A DNA stretch of 41,778 nucleotides from Gemmatimonadaceae bacterium (GTDB lineage: Bacteria > Gemmatimonadota > Gemmatimonadetes > Gemmatimonadales > Gemmatimonadaceae): assembly GCA_019694735.1 (NCBI GenBank), contig JAIBBJ010000123.1, positions 1 to 41,778 of the forward strand, written 5' to 3'. Shown piece after piece: positions 16,630-26,248 of this stretch. Under the pieces are notes generated by a model. It saw only the letters and a program-made list of their open reading frames with translations. It was not told where the DNA came from and searched no databases. Both the position numbers and the translations under genes were made by a program. Numbering within the stretch: the first letter of the stretch is position 1; the number at the start of each line of letters is the position of its first letter.

Positions 16630-17993
16630 CACGCCACCGCGCGGATCGCCCGCCCCACGCGCTCGATCAGCTCCCCGATCTGCGCCTCCGAGATGATCAG
16701 CGGCGGCGACAGCGCGATGATGTCCCCCGTGGTCCGGATCAGCACATCCTGCTCCGCGAACGCATTCACGAGCACGTCGTACGCCCGCATCCCCGGCGCC
16801 CCGTCCCGCGGCGCGAGCTCGATCCCGCCGACGAGCCCCAGGTTCCGCACGTCGATCACATGCGGCAGCGCCCGCATCGAGTGCAGCGCCTCCTCCCACA
16901 CCGGCGCCAGCGTCGCCGCGCGCGTCAGCAACCCCTCGGCCGCATAGAGCCCGAGCGTCGCGATCCCCGCCGCCGACGCGAGCGGGTGCCCCGAGTAGGT
17001 GTAGCCGTGGAAGAACTCGATCCCCTTCTCCGTGGCCTGCACCACCGTGTCGTAGATGCGGTGCTGCACCACCGTGGCGCCCATCGGCACCGCCGCGTTC
17101 GTGATCCCCTTGGCGAGCGTGATCATGTCGGGCATCACATTGAAGTACTGCGCCGCGAACGGGGTCCCGAGCCGCCCGAAGCCGGTGATCACCTCGTCGA
17201 AGATGAGGAGGATGCCGTGGCGGTCGCAGATCGCGCGCAGCCGCTCGAGGTATCCCTTGGGCGGGATGAGCACGCCGGTGGAGCCGGCGACCGGCTCGAC
17301 GATCACCGCCGCGATCGTGTGCGCGCCGTGCGTCGCGACCATCGCCTCGAGGGCATCGGCGAGCTCCGCGCCGTGCGCGGGCATCCCGCGCGTGAACGCG
17401 TTCCGCGCGAGGTCGTGCGTGTGCGGGAGGTGGTCCACCTGCGGGAGCAGCTGCGCCGCGAACGCCGCCTTGTTGGGGGCGATGCCGCCGACCGAGATGC
17501 CGCCGAAGCCGACGCCGTGGTAGCCGCGCTCGCGGCCGATGAAGCGGGTGCGCTCGGGCTGGCCGTTCGCGCGGTGGTACGCGAGCGCGATCTTGAGCGC
17601 CGAGTCCACCGCCTCCGAGCCGGAGTTGGAGAAGAAGACGTGGTCGAGGCCGGTGGGGAGGATCGCCTTCACCGCGTTGGCGAGCTGGAAGCTCAGCGGG
17701 TGGCCCATCTGGAAGCTCGGCGCGAAGTCGAGCGTGCCGGCCGTGCGCGCGATGGCGTCCACGATCGGCTGGCGGCAGTGCCCGGCGTTGACGCACCAGA
17801 GGCCGGCGGTGCCGTCGAGGATCGTGCGGCCGTCGTCGGACCGGTAGTGCATGTCCTTCGCGCCGACCAGGAGCCGCGGCTTGGCCTTGAAGGCCTTGTT
17901 CGCGGTGAACGGCATCCACAGCGCCTCGAGATCGGTGGCGGCCGGGGTGGCGGAGGCGGCCGGGGCGGCGGGAGCGGCGGTCGGCGGTGTCAT
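16629..17993 (-). CDS. Omega-amino acid (beta-alanine):pyruvate aminotransferase, class III
   Basis: The 454-residue PLP enzyme matches the beta-alanine/omega-amino acid:pyruvate transaminases. It opens with the typical LWMPFTANKAFKAKPRLLVG, then SNSGSEAVDSALKIALAYHR, the PLP-contact Asp in IFDEVITGFG (D266) and the Schiff-base Lys in TLAKGITN (K295). It moves the amino group of beta-alanine to pyruvate, giving malonate semialdehyde and alanine. The stop overlaps the dmpA-like start by 3 nt, so peptide cleavage and beta-alanine transamination are in one transcript. The N-terminal 20 residues are Ala/Pro-rich and probably disordered. A CATCTT box lies at 18032-18037, 38 bp upstream. Confidence 0.87.
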   Translation of the reverse strand: MTPPTAAPAAPAASATPAATDLEALWMPFTANKAFKAKPRLLVGAKDMHYRSDDGRTILDGTAGLWCVNAGHCRQPIVDAIARTAGTLDFAPSFQMGHPLSFQLANAVKAILPTGLDHVFFSNSGSEAVDSALKIALAYHRANGQPERTRFIGRERGYHGVGFGGISVGGIAPNKAAFAAQLLPQVDHLPHTHDLARNAFTRGMPAHGAELADALEAMVATHGAHTIAAVIVEPVAGSTGVLIPPKGYLERLRAICDRHGILLIFDEVITGFGRLGTPFAAQYFNVMPDMITLAKGITNAAVPMGATVVQHRIYDTVVQATEKGIEFFHGYTYSGHPLASAAGIATLGLYAAEGLLTRAATLAPVWEEALHSMRALPHVIDVRNLGLVGGIELAPRDGAPGMRAYDVLVNAFAEQDVLIRTTGDIIALSPPLIISEAQIGELIERVGRAIRAVA

Positions 17994-18117
17994 GATGTGA
18001 GGGCGGTGCGGGGTGGGCGGGCGGTCGCTGGAAGATGCGCCCGCCGGTCGCCTTGGCACCACCCGGGCCCGGCCGCGGGGTCGCCCACCGGTCCGGGGCA
18101 CCCTTCGGATGCACGAA

Positions 18118-18141
18118 GCGCCCGGTCTCTCGACCGGGCGC
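18118..18141 (-). terminator. Terminator of tRNA-Phe
   Basis: On the minus strand GCGCCCGGTC-GAGA-GACCGGGCGC, a perfect 10-bp stem with a 4-base loop, starts 8 bp after the tRNA 3' end and is followed by TTCGTG. It fits an intrinsic terminator with a weak T-run. Confidence 0.6.
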
Positions 18142-18148
18142 CTCGGGA

Positions 18149-18221
<73 letters not shown>

Positions 18222-18230
18222 GCGACCCGA

Positions 18231-18259
18231 AAGGTAAATGGGCCCGAGGGGTTCGCCAA
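18231..18259 (-). promoter_or_regulatory. Candidate promoter of tRNA-Phe
   Basis: On the minus strand TTGGCG (18254-18259), a 17-base spacer and TACCTT (18231-18236) precede the tRNA by 9 bases. The spacing is ideal for a sigma-70-type promoter. An inverted repeat AGGGGTT-CGCC-AACCCCT (18247-18264) overlaps the -35. Confidence 0.5.
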
Positions 18260-18328
18260 CCCCTTGTCAGGCCACCGCTTGCCCAATCGCACCTCCTGGA
18301 CGACCCTATAGGTAGGCTAGTCAACCAT

Positions 18329-21300
18329 ATGCCAGAGCACGCGACCACCCCACCCACCCCGCCGCGCCCGCCGGAGCCCAGGACCGGGGTGACGCTGGCG
18401 TTCGCGCTCGGCCTCGCGGCCGTCGCCGTGGTGCTGCTCCTCGCGCTCAGCGAGTACACGCGCCGCGCACGCGAGTCCATGGAGACGCTGCTCGCCGCCG
18501 AGGCGCGCGACCGGTCGGAGGCGATCGAGGCGGACCTCGCCGAGCGGCATGCGGACGCGTGGCTCTTCACGACCTTCGAGCGCGCGATCAGCCTGCTGTC
18601 GGATCCGGCGGCGAGCGGACTCGCGCGCCCGGAGCTGGAGGCGCGGCTGCTGCAGCGGATGCGGCACCTGCGCACGGCGTACGGCTACCGCAACATCGGC
18701 GTGGTGGATTCCGCGCTCCGCCCGGTGCTCTCGCTGGAGCACGACGACGGTGACGAGCCAAGCGTACGGCGGGCCCTGGAGGCGACCATCCGCGACCGGC
18801 GGCGGCAGCTCGTGGACCTCTACGTGGACCGCGAGCGCGTGCTGGAGTTCGGCGTCGCGGCCCCGGTGTTCGAGGACGGCGACAGCACGCGCCGCGTGGT
18901 GGGCGCGGTGCTGCTGGTGACGGCCGCCGAGCGCCGGCTGCTGCCGGACACGAGCGCGGCGCACATCTCGGCGGCGGGCGCCTCGCTGGCGCTCGTGCAG
19001 CGGACGGACACCGGCTTCGTGGTGTACGGCCACGCCGACGCGGTGCGGGGCGATGGCCGGGCCGGCGTGCTGTTGCGCCCGACGGACTCCGCGTACGTCG
19101 CGGTGCGCGCGGCGCGCGCGGCCGGCGGCGCGGTCGCGGCGCTCGGCAGCGCCACGACGGTGGCCCTCCCTCCGGGGCTCGCGGCGGGCGGCGAACTCGT
19201 GCACGCGGTGGCCGCCACCGTCCCGGAGACGCCGTGGGTGGTCGTGGCGCAGATCCCCGAGACGCTGGCGGAGGGCCGCATCCGCCTCGCGCGCCTCGCG
19301 GCGCTGGTCACGTTCCTGCTCCTCGCCGTCTCGGCCGCGCTGGTGGGCCGGACGATGTACCTGCAGCGGCGGCGCGCGTTCGAGGCCTTGCAGGCGCGGC
19401 TGGGCACCCGCGCGCTGCGCGTCGTGCAGACCGCGCTGGACGGCTTCCTGGCGCTCGACGAGTCGGGGCGCATCGTCGAGGCGAATGCCGCGCTCTCGGC
19501 GATGACCGGCTTCCCCGCCGATGAGCTGATGACGATGGCGATCGGGGACCTGAAGCACCCCGAGGACGGCAATCCGGAGTCGGCGGCGCACGCGCTCGCC
19601 CGCATCCGCGAGGAGGGCGTCTCGCACTACACGAGCAAGTGGCGCTGCAAGGACGGCCGCGTGATCGACGTGGACGTGAGCGCGCGCTACCTGCGCGACG
19701 CAGGCGGCAACCGGTCGGTGGCGTTCGTGCGCGACATCACGGAGCAGCTCGCGACGCAGCGCCGCATCGAGCGGACCAACCGGCTCTACGGCTTCCTCAG
19801 CCACACGAGCGAGGTCATCTACTCGGCACCGACGGTGGAGGACGCGCTGCAGGGCCTCTGCGATGCCGCGGTGCGCGACGGGCTCTTCGTGCTGTCCGGC
19901 GTCGGCGTGATCGACCGCGAGGCTGGCGTGATGCGCGTGCGGCACGCCGCCGGCCGGGAGGGCGAGCGCACGCTCGGCCTCACGCTCTCGCTCGACCCGG
20001 AGGGGCCGGACCGGCACGAGCCGGGGCTGCGCGCGTACACCGCGGGCGCGCCGGTCGTGGTGAACGACTACCACCGCGACGCCGCGACCCCCGCCACGCG
20101 CGCGTTCGCGGAGCAGCTCGGGCTCGGGTCCTCGATCGTGCTCCCGATCCGCCGCCGCGACGAGGTCTGCGCGCTCGTGTCGCTCTTCGCCGCCGAACGC
20201 GACTTCTTCGGGGCGGACGAGGTGGCGCTGCTCGGCGAGACGGGCCGGCTGCTCGGCCTCGTGATCGCCGCGCACGAGACGTCGGGGACCCTCCGCCGCG
20301 AGGAGGCGCGCTTCCGCAGCCTCTTCGAGTCGTCGCCGATGGCGATGTACGTGGTGGACGCCGCGTCGGGGCGCATCCAGCGGATGAACCGCGCGTTCAC
20401 GGCGCTCTTCGGCTACTCACTGGCGGACGGCCGGACGATCGAAGAGCTCATCGGGCGCTTCTATCCGGACCCGGAGTACCGGGCGCAGATCATGAAGGTG
20501 TTCACCGAGGACGTCGCGCGGCTCGGCGAGACGGGCGCCAGCGCGGCGTCGCCGCCGATCGTGGCCCACTGCCGCGACGGCAGCACGCGCATCGTGCAGG
20601 GCTACGTCACGCGGGTGGGCGACGAGCTGCTGCTCGGCTGGGTGGACCTGACCGAACTGCGGCAGAGCCAGCGCCTCGCGACCGATGTGCAGGCGATCGC
20701 GCGGCTCATCGCGTGGGAGTACGAGTTCGCGCGCGGCGAGGTGCACTTCGCCGATCCCGTGATCGAGGCCGAGTTCGGCGCCGGGCACTCGGCGCAGGCG
20801 ATCTTCGAGCGGGTGGTGCCGGAGGACCGGGAGCGGGTGCGGCAGGCGTTCGAGGCGGCGGTGGCGTCGCGCACGCCGCTCGACACCGTGGCCCGCCAGC
20901 GGTCCGACGCGGGCGACGTCGGCCACGTGCGCTTCCGCATGCGCGTCGAGTACGGCGCCGACGGCCAGCCGGTGCGCGCGATCGGCTCGTCGCAGGACGT
21001 GACCGACGGGCTCCGGCTCACCGAGGAGCTGGAGGAGCACCGCCGGAACCTCGAGCGGCTGGTGGACGCGCGCACCGCGGAGCTCGCCGAGGCGTATCGG
21101 CAGGTCGCGGCGAGCGACGAACGGTTCGCGTTCGCGATGGCCGCGTCGAACGAGGGCATCTGGGACTGGGACCTCGCCAGCGACGAGGTGAACTACTCGC
21201 GCGAGTACCTCAACCTGCTCGGATACGAACCGGGGGAGTTCCCGACCTCCGGCGCGGCATGGGGCGAGCACCTGCATCCCGAGGACCGGGAGCGGACGCT

Positions 21301-23540
21301 GCGCCAGCTGCTGCACGACCTCCGGCGCGACGCGGTGAGCCACATCGAGTTCCGCATCCGGAGGAAGGACGGCACGTACATCTGGGGCCAGACGGTCGGC
21401 CGCGTGGTGGAGCGCGCGCCGGACGGGCTCGCCGTGCGCGCGGTCGGCACCTTCCAGGACCTCACGGCGCGGCGCACGGCGGAGCAGGAGCTGCGCAGCG
21501 CGAAGGAGGCGGCGGACGAGGCGAACCGCGCCAAGTCGTCCTTCCTCGCGGTGATGAGCCACGAGATCCGGACGCCGCTCAACGGCGTGATCGGGATGGC
21601 GGAGATCCTCGCCCAGAGCCCGCTGCCGGTGCGCGAGGCCGACGCGGTGCGCACCATCCGCAACTCGGCGGCGAACCTCCTCACGCTGATCGACGACATC
21701 CTCGACTTCTCGAAGATCGAGGCGGGCCGGCTCGACCTCGAGCTGGTGGATGCCGACCTGCACGAGGTGCTCGACGGCGTGGTCGCCGCGCTCGGGCCGG
21801 TGGCGGACGCGAAGCACGTGGACCTCGCCCTCTTCATCGCACCCGACGTGCCGCAGCGCATCCGCACCGACGCGACGCGGCTGCGGCAGATCGTGTTCAA
21901 CCTCTGCGGCAATGCGATCAAGTTCAGCGCCGGCCGCCTCGAGCGGTTCGGCCGCGTGGTGGTGCGCGCCGAGGTCGCGCGGCACGACCCGCTGCGGCTG
22001 CGGTTCAGCGTCCGCGACAACGGCATCGGCATCTCGCCCGAGGCGCAGGGCAAGCTCTTCGCGACCTTCGTGCAGGCGGAGGCCTCGACCACGCGCCGCT
22101 ACGGCGGCACCGGGCTCGGCCTCGCGATCTGCAAGCGCCTCACCGACCTCTTCGGCGGCACGATCGGCGTGACCAGCGTCCCCGGCGAGGGCTCGACCTT
22201 CACGGTGGAGATGCCGGCCACCGCCTCCGACGAGCAGCCGACGAGCGCACTCCCCGACCTCACCGGCCTCCCCTGCGTGGTGGTCCGCACCCCCGACGAC
22301 TTCGGCCGCGCGGACGACATGGCGGCGTACCTGCGGCACGCGCACGCGCGGACCGTCGTGATCGACGGGGCGGAGGAGGCCTTCCGGGTGGCGCAGGGCC
22401 AGGGCGACCCGGTCGTCCTGGTGGAGTGGACGCGGATCGGCGACGAGCGGGGCGGCATCCGCCCCGACGCCGACGGCGTGCGCCACCTGCGGATCACGCA
22501 CGGGCAGCGCCGCACGGCGCGCGTGGTGTCGCCCAACTTCGTGGTGCTCGACCAGCTCGCGGTGCGCGAGGGGAGCTTCCTGCGCGCGGTCGCGATCGCT
22601 GCCGGGCGCGCCTCGCCCGAGGTGCACGACCTCGAGGCGGAGGCGCCGCTGGTGGACCCCGACACGCGCCCGATGACGGTCTCGGAGGCGCGCGCCCAGG
22701 GTTCGCTCATCCTGGTCGCCGAGGACGACGAGATCAACCAGAAGGTGATCCTGCGCCAGCTCGAGCTCTTGGGCCACGCGGCCGAGGTCGCGGTGGACGG
22801 CCAGGAGGCGCTCGCGATGTGGCGGCGCGGCCAGTACGCGATGCTCATCACCGACATGCACATGCCGGAGATGGACGGCTACGCGCTGACCGCCGCGATC
22901 CGCGCCGAGGAGGACCCGACGGACCGGCTCCCGATCGTGGCGCTGTCGGCGAACGCGCTGCGCGGCGAGGAGCTGCGCGCCAAGGCGGCCGGCATCGACG
23001 AAGTACCTGACCAAGCCGATCCGGCTCAAGGAGCTCAAGCGCGCCATCCGGCACTGGCTGAACGCGGACGAGGCCGGCGGCACCAACCGGAGCGACGCGA
23101 GCCCGACCCGCGGCGGCTCGTCGGGCCCGTCGCCGAGCGCGGTGGTCCGGGCAGCGGTCGCGGCGCGCGCGGCCACCATGGGCACGACCACGCCGCATCC
23201 GATCCTCGACACCGACATCCTCCGCCGCTACATCGGCGAGGACGAGGAGATCGTCCGCGAGTTCCTCGTCGGGTACCGGGAGTCCGCCGTGACCTACCAT
23301 CAGAAGCTGATGCAGGCGTACCTGGGCAAGGATTACCAGACGCTGGCCAACGCGGCACATTCCTTCAAGTCGTCGTCGCGCGCGGTCGGTGCACTCGCGC
23401 TCGGGGAGCTCTGCTCCGAGGTCGAGTCCGCCGCCAAGCGGCACGACGCGACCGCCCTCGACGCGTACTGTCCGCTCTTCTCGCAGGAGCTGGCGCGCGT
23501 GGAGCAGCGGCTCGACGAACTCCTGGCCCCCGCCCCCTGA
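18329..23540 (+). pseudogene. Multi-PAS hybrid histidine kinase (REC, HPt) with a 1-nt frameshift
   Basis: Read with one base removed at 23001/23002, this is a 1736-residue sensor kinase. The order is: helix at 21-41, periplasmic sensor to about 315, helix at 320-345, PAS (about 364-475), GAF (about 490-655), PAS (660-780), PAS (795-895), PAS (930-1050), HisKA with MSHEIRTPLNGV (H1078), HATPase (about 1178-1300), and a receiver-like domain with VVLVEWTR where Asp is expected. A true receiver (D1509 in ITDMHMPEMDG) and an HPt domain (H1677 in AAHSFKSSSRAVGA) follow. As given, GACGAAGTACCTG replaces the expected GACGAGTACCTG, so the frame loses EYLTKPI and the HPt and runs on to a stop at 23842. 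It may be a sequencing error, a recent mutation or a split gene. Confidence 0.82.
23178..23540 (+). CDS. HPt domain, possibly translated separately from the frameshifted kinase
   Basis: After the frameshift, ATG 23178 (MGTTTPHPILDTDILRRYIG) could start a free 120-residue histidine phosphotransfer protein ending at TGA 23540. The phosphoacceptor is H in AAHSFKSSSRAVGALALGEL, followed by the helical bundle LCSEVESAAKRHD. No ribosome site is clear, so it is listed as an alternative to the fused reading of the kinase. Confidence 0.4.
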   Translation: MGTTTPHPILDTDILRRYIGEDEEIVREFLVGYRESAVTYHQKLMQAYLGKDYQTLANAAHSFKSSSRAVGALALGELCSEVESAAKRHDATALDAYCPLFSQELARVEQRLDELLAPAP

Positions 23541-23543
23541 CCG

Positions 23544-24734
23544 ATGCGGATCCTCGTCATCGACGACGACGCCTTCGCCCTCCGGCTCGCCACGCACCAG
23601 CTCGGCAAGCTCGGCTTCACGGACGTGACCGCGCTCGCCCGTCCGGAGGACGCGCTCGAGCGGCTGGAGCACGACGTGGCCGAGTTCGACATGGTGCTGC
23701 TCGACCTGCAGATGCCGGGGATCGACGGCGTGGAGTTCGTGCGGCACCTCGCGCGGCTGCGCTTCGCCGGGGGCGTCGCGCTGGTGAGCGGCGAGGACGA
23801 GCGGATCCTGCAGACCGCGCACCGGCTCGCGCGCGCCCATGACCTCGAGGTGCGTGGCGCGCTGCACAAGCCGATCACTCCCGAGCAGCTCTCGGCGCTC
23901 CTCGGGCCGCCCGGCACGGGGCCGCGCCGGTCGCGCGCGGCGCGGAAGACCTACACCGCCGACCGACTCGCCCAGGCGATCGCCGCCGGCGAGCTCGTGA
24001 ACGTCTACCAGCCGCAGGTCGCACTCGCGACCGGCGAGGTCATCGGCGTCGAGACGCTGGTGCGCTGGCAGCATCCCGACGACGGGATGGTCTTCCCCGA
24101 CCAGTTCATCCCGCTGGCCGAGGAGCACCGGCTGATCGACGACCTCACGCGCACCGTGCTGGAGCAGGCGGTGGCGCAGGCGCACGAGTGGCAGGGCGCG
24201 GGGCTGGCGTTCCACGTCGGCGTGAACGTGTCCATGGACAATCTCGCCGCGCTCGACTTCCCGGACTTCGTGGCGCGCACCCTCGCCCGGCTCGGCACCA
24301 CCAACCGCGCGCTCGTGCTCGAGGTGACGGAGAGCCGGCTCATGACGAACGCGCTGGCGTCGCTCGACATCGTGGCGCGGCTGCGGCTCAAGCACATCGG
24401 GCTCTCGATCGACGACTTCGGGACGGGGCACTCGTCGCTCGCGCAGCTGCGCGACATCCCGTTCGACGAGCTCAAGGTGGACCGGAGCTTCGTGCACGGG
24501 GCGGCGGGGAATGCGGCGAGCCGGGCGATCCTCGAGGGGAGCATCTCGATGGCGCGGCACCTGGGGATGCGGGTGGTGGCCGAGGGGGTGGAGGACCGCG
24601 CCGACTGGGACCTCCTGCGCCAGCTCGACTGCGACGTGGCGCAAGGGTACTTCATCGCGCGGCCGATGCCGGCGGCGGGACTTCCGGCGTGGCTCGCAGA
24701 GTGGGAGGCGCGGCGGGCGGAGCTCGCGGGCTGA
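23544..24734 (+). CDS. REC-EAL response regulator (c-di-GMP phosphodiesterase)
   Basis: The 396-residue protein has an N-terminal receiver (acidic DDD at 7-9, phosphoacceptor D54 in LLDLQMPG, Lys in LHKPIT) and a C-terminal EAL domain from about residue 140. Catalytic positions look intact: ETL at the EAL position (VIGVETLVRW), Asn in NVSMDN, Glu in LEVTES, DD in SIDDFGTGHS, Lys in ELKVDRSFV, Glu in AEGVED and Gln in QGYFIARPMP. It should degrade cyclic di-GMP when phosphorylated. It starts 3 bp after the kinase/HPt stop, so the HPt domain is the likely phosphodonor. EAL is written ETL here, a change also seen in active members. Confidence 0.9.
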   Translation: MRILVIDDDAFALRLATHQLGKLGFTDVTALARPEDALERLEHDVAEFDMVLLDLQMPGIDGVEFVRHLARLRFAGGVALVSGEDERILQTAHRLARAHDLEVRGALHKPITPEQLSALLGPPGTGPRRSRAARKTYTADRLAQAIAAGELVNVYQPQVALATGEVIGVETLVRWQHPDDGMVFPDQFIPLAEEHRLIDDLTRTVLEQAVAQAHEWQGAGLAFHVGVNVSMDNLAALDFPDFVARTLARLGTTNRALVLEVTESRLMTNALASLDIVARLRLKHIGLSIDDFGTGHSSLAQLRDIPFDELKVDRSFVHGAAGNAASRAILEGSISMARHLGMRVVAEGVEDRADWDLLRQLDCDVAQGYFIARPMPAAGLPAWLAEWEARRAELAG

Positions 24735-24808
24735 ACGCGCGGGCGGAACGCGCGGGATGTGCGCACGGGACGCACGCCCCACCGCGACCGCGGCCCCACT
24801 GCGCTTGT

Positions 24809-24841
24809 CGGGCCCCGGGGCAACGGCGTTCCCGGGGCCCG
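24809..24841 (+). terminator. Long hairpin between the REC-EAL gene and the M16 operon
   Basis: CGGGCCCCGGG (24809-24819) and CCCGGGGCCCG (24831-24841) form a perfect 11-bp stem with an 11-base loop. No T-run follows. It could end the kinase/REC-EAL transcript. Confidence 0.5.
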
Positions 24842-24861
24842 CTGTCCAAGGGGGGCGGCAG

Positions 24862-24867
24862 TATCTT
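24862..24867 (+). promoter_or_regulatory. -10-like TATCTT before the M16 pair
   Basis: TATCTT stands 25 bases before ATG 24893, just after the hairpin at 24809-24841. It is the likely -10 of a separate promoter for the peptidase pair. Confidence 0.4.
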
Positions 24868-24892
24868 CCTTACCATCCCCAGCCCTCTCCCG

Positions 24893-26248
24893 ATGCTCCG
24901 ACGCCTCCTCGCGCTCGTCGCCCTCGCCGTCCCGGCGGTCGGCCACGCCCAGGGCCCGGCCCTGCGCGTCCCGGTCACGGTGGACACGCTCCCCAACGGG
25001 CTCACGCTCATCGTCCACGAGGACCACTCGGTCCCGGTGGTGACGACCAACGTCTGGTACCACGTCGGCTCCGGCGACGAACGCGTCGGCCGGACCGGCT
25101 TCGCGCATCTCTTCGAGCACCTGATGTTCATGGGCTCGAAGAACGCGCCGTACCCGCAGTTCGACCGCCTGCTCGAGGCTGCCGGCGCCAACAACAACGG
25201 TTCCACGACCACCGACCGGACGAACTACTACGAGGAGGGCCCCGCGGGGAGCCTCCCGCTCATGCTCTGGCTCGAGGCCGACCGCCTCGGCTGGATGCTC
25301 GAGACGATGGACGCACCCAAGGTGGACCTGCAGCGCGACGTCGTGAAGAACGAGCGCCGGCAGAGCTACGAGAACCAGCCGTACGGGCTCTCGTTCGAGA
25401 CGATGGCCCCCGCGCTCTATCCCAAGGGCCATCCGTACTCGTGGACGACGATCGGCGCGATGGCCGACCTCTCGGCGGCCTCGCTCGAGGACGTGAAGGA
25501 CTTCTTCCGCACCTACTACGCACCGAACAACGCGACGATCGTCGTCGCCGGCGACGTGAAGGCCGATTCGGTCCGCGCGCTCGTGCGGACGCTGTTCGCC
25601 GAGATCCCGCGCGGGCCGGCGATCACCCGCCCGACGCCGGCGCCGTTCACCGTCCGCGACACGCTGATGGTGCTCGAGGACCGGGTGCAGCTCCCGCGGC
25701 TCTACCTGGCATGGCATGCCGTCCCCGAGTTCTCGGCCGATGACGCCGCGCTCGACGTGGCGGCCTACGTGCTCGCCGGCGCGCGCAACGCCCGACTCAC
25801 GCAGGCGCTCGTCTTCCGCGGCGAGCTCGCGACGAACGCCAGCGCGTTCAACGCGAGCAAGCGGCTCGACGGCGACTTCCAGGTGGTCGCGACGGCGCGC
25901 CCCGGCTTCGCGCTCGACACGCTCCGCGCGGTGATCGACGCCGAGCTGCGCACGCTCGCCGCCGGCGGCCCGACGGCGCGCGAGCTCGAGCAGGCGAAGA
26001 ACGCGATCGAGGCGTCGTTCCTCAACCGCCTCGAGTTCACCTCGGCCAAGGCCGACCAGCTCAACGCGTACTTCTACGCGAAGGGCACGGCGGACTGGTT
26101 CCAGCAGGACCTCGACCGCTACCGCCGCGTGACCGCGGCCGACGTGCAGCGCGTGGTGCGGCAGTACCTCCTCGCCGGCCGCGTCACCCTGAGCATCGTG
26201 CCGCAGGGGAAGCCGCAGCTCGCCGCCACCCGGAGGATCGTCCAGTGA
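24893..26248 (+). CDS. M16-family zinc peptidase, catalytic subunit, secreted
   Basis: The 451-residue protein has a signal peptide (MLRRLLALVALAVPAVGHAQ) and the M16 inverse zinc motif HLFEHLMFMG (HxxEH), with the distal Glu likely in ERRQSYENQPYG. Further M16 signs are DTLPNGLTLIVHEDHSVPVV, TTTDRTNYYEEGP and TYYAPNNATIVVAGDV. These enzymes form clamshells that degrade or trim peptides. The periplasm is the likely place. The TGA stop overlaps the GTG of the partner gene. Confidence 0.9.
   Translation: MLRRLLALVALAVPAVGHAQGPALRVPVTVDTLPNGLTLIVHEDHSVPVVTTNVWYHVGSGDERVGRTGFAHLFEHLMFMGSKNAPYPQFDRLLEAAGANNNGSTTTDRTNYYEEGPAGSLPLMLWLEADRLGWMLETMDAPKVDLQRDVVKNERRQSYENQPYGLSFETMAPALYPKGHPYSWTTIGAMADLSAASLEDVKDFFRTYYAPNNATIVVAGDVKADSVRALVRTLFAEIPRGPAITRPTPAPFTVRDTLMVLEDRVQLPRLYLAWHAVPEFSADDAALDVAAYVLAGARNARLTQALVFRGELATNASAFNASKRLDGDFQVVATARPGFALDTLRAVIDAELRTLAAGGPTARELEQAKNAIEASFLNRLEFTSAKADQLNAYFYAKGTADWFQQDLDRYRRVTAADVQRVVRQYLLAGRVTLSIVPQGKPQLAATRRIVQ

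Noticed and set aside
15457-16947. 496-codon plus-strand open frame opposite dmpA
   Set aside because: Shadow of the peptidase and aminotransferase genes.
20417-23218. Long open frame on the minus strand opposite the kinase
   Set aside because: It is antisense to a clear multidomain kinase; His/Arg/Val-rich composition is the usual shadow in GC-rich DNA.
23544-23842. Read-through of the kinase into the REC-EAL gene as a real fusion
   Set aside because: The extension in that frame is His/Arg/Gly-rich and overlaps a clean receiver domain in another frame.
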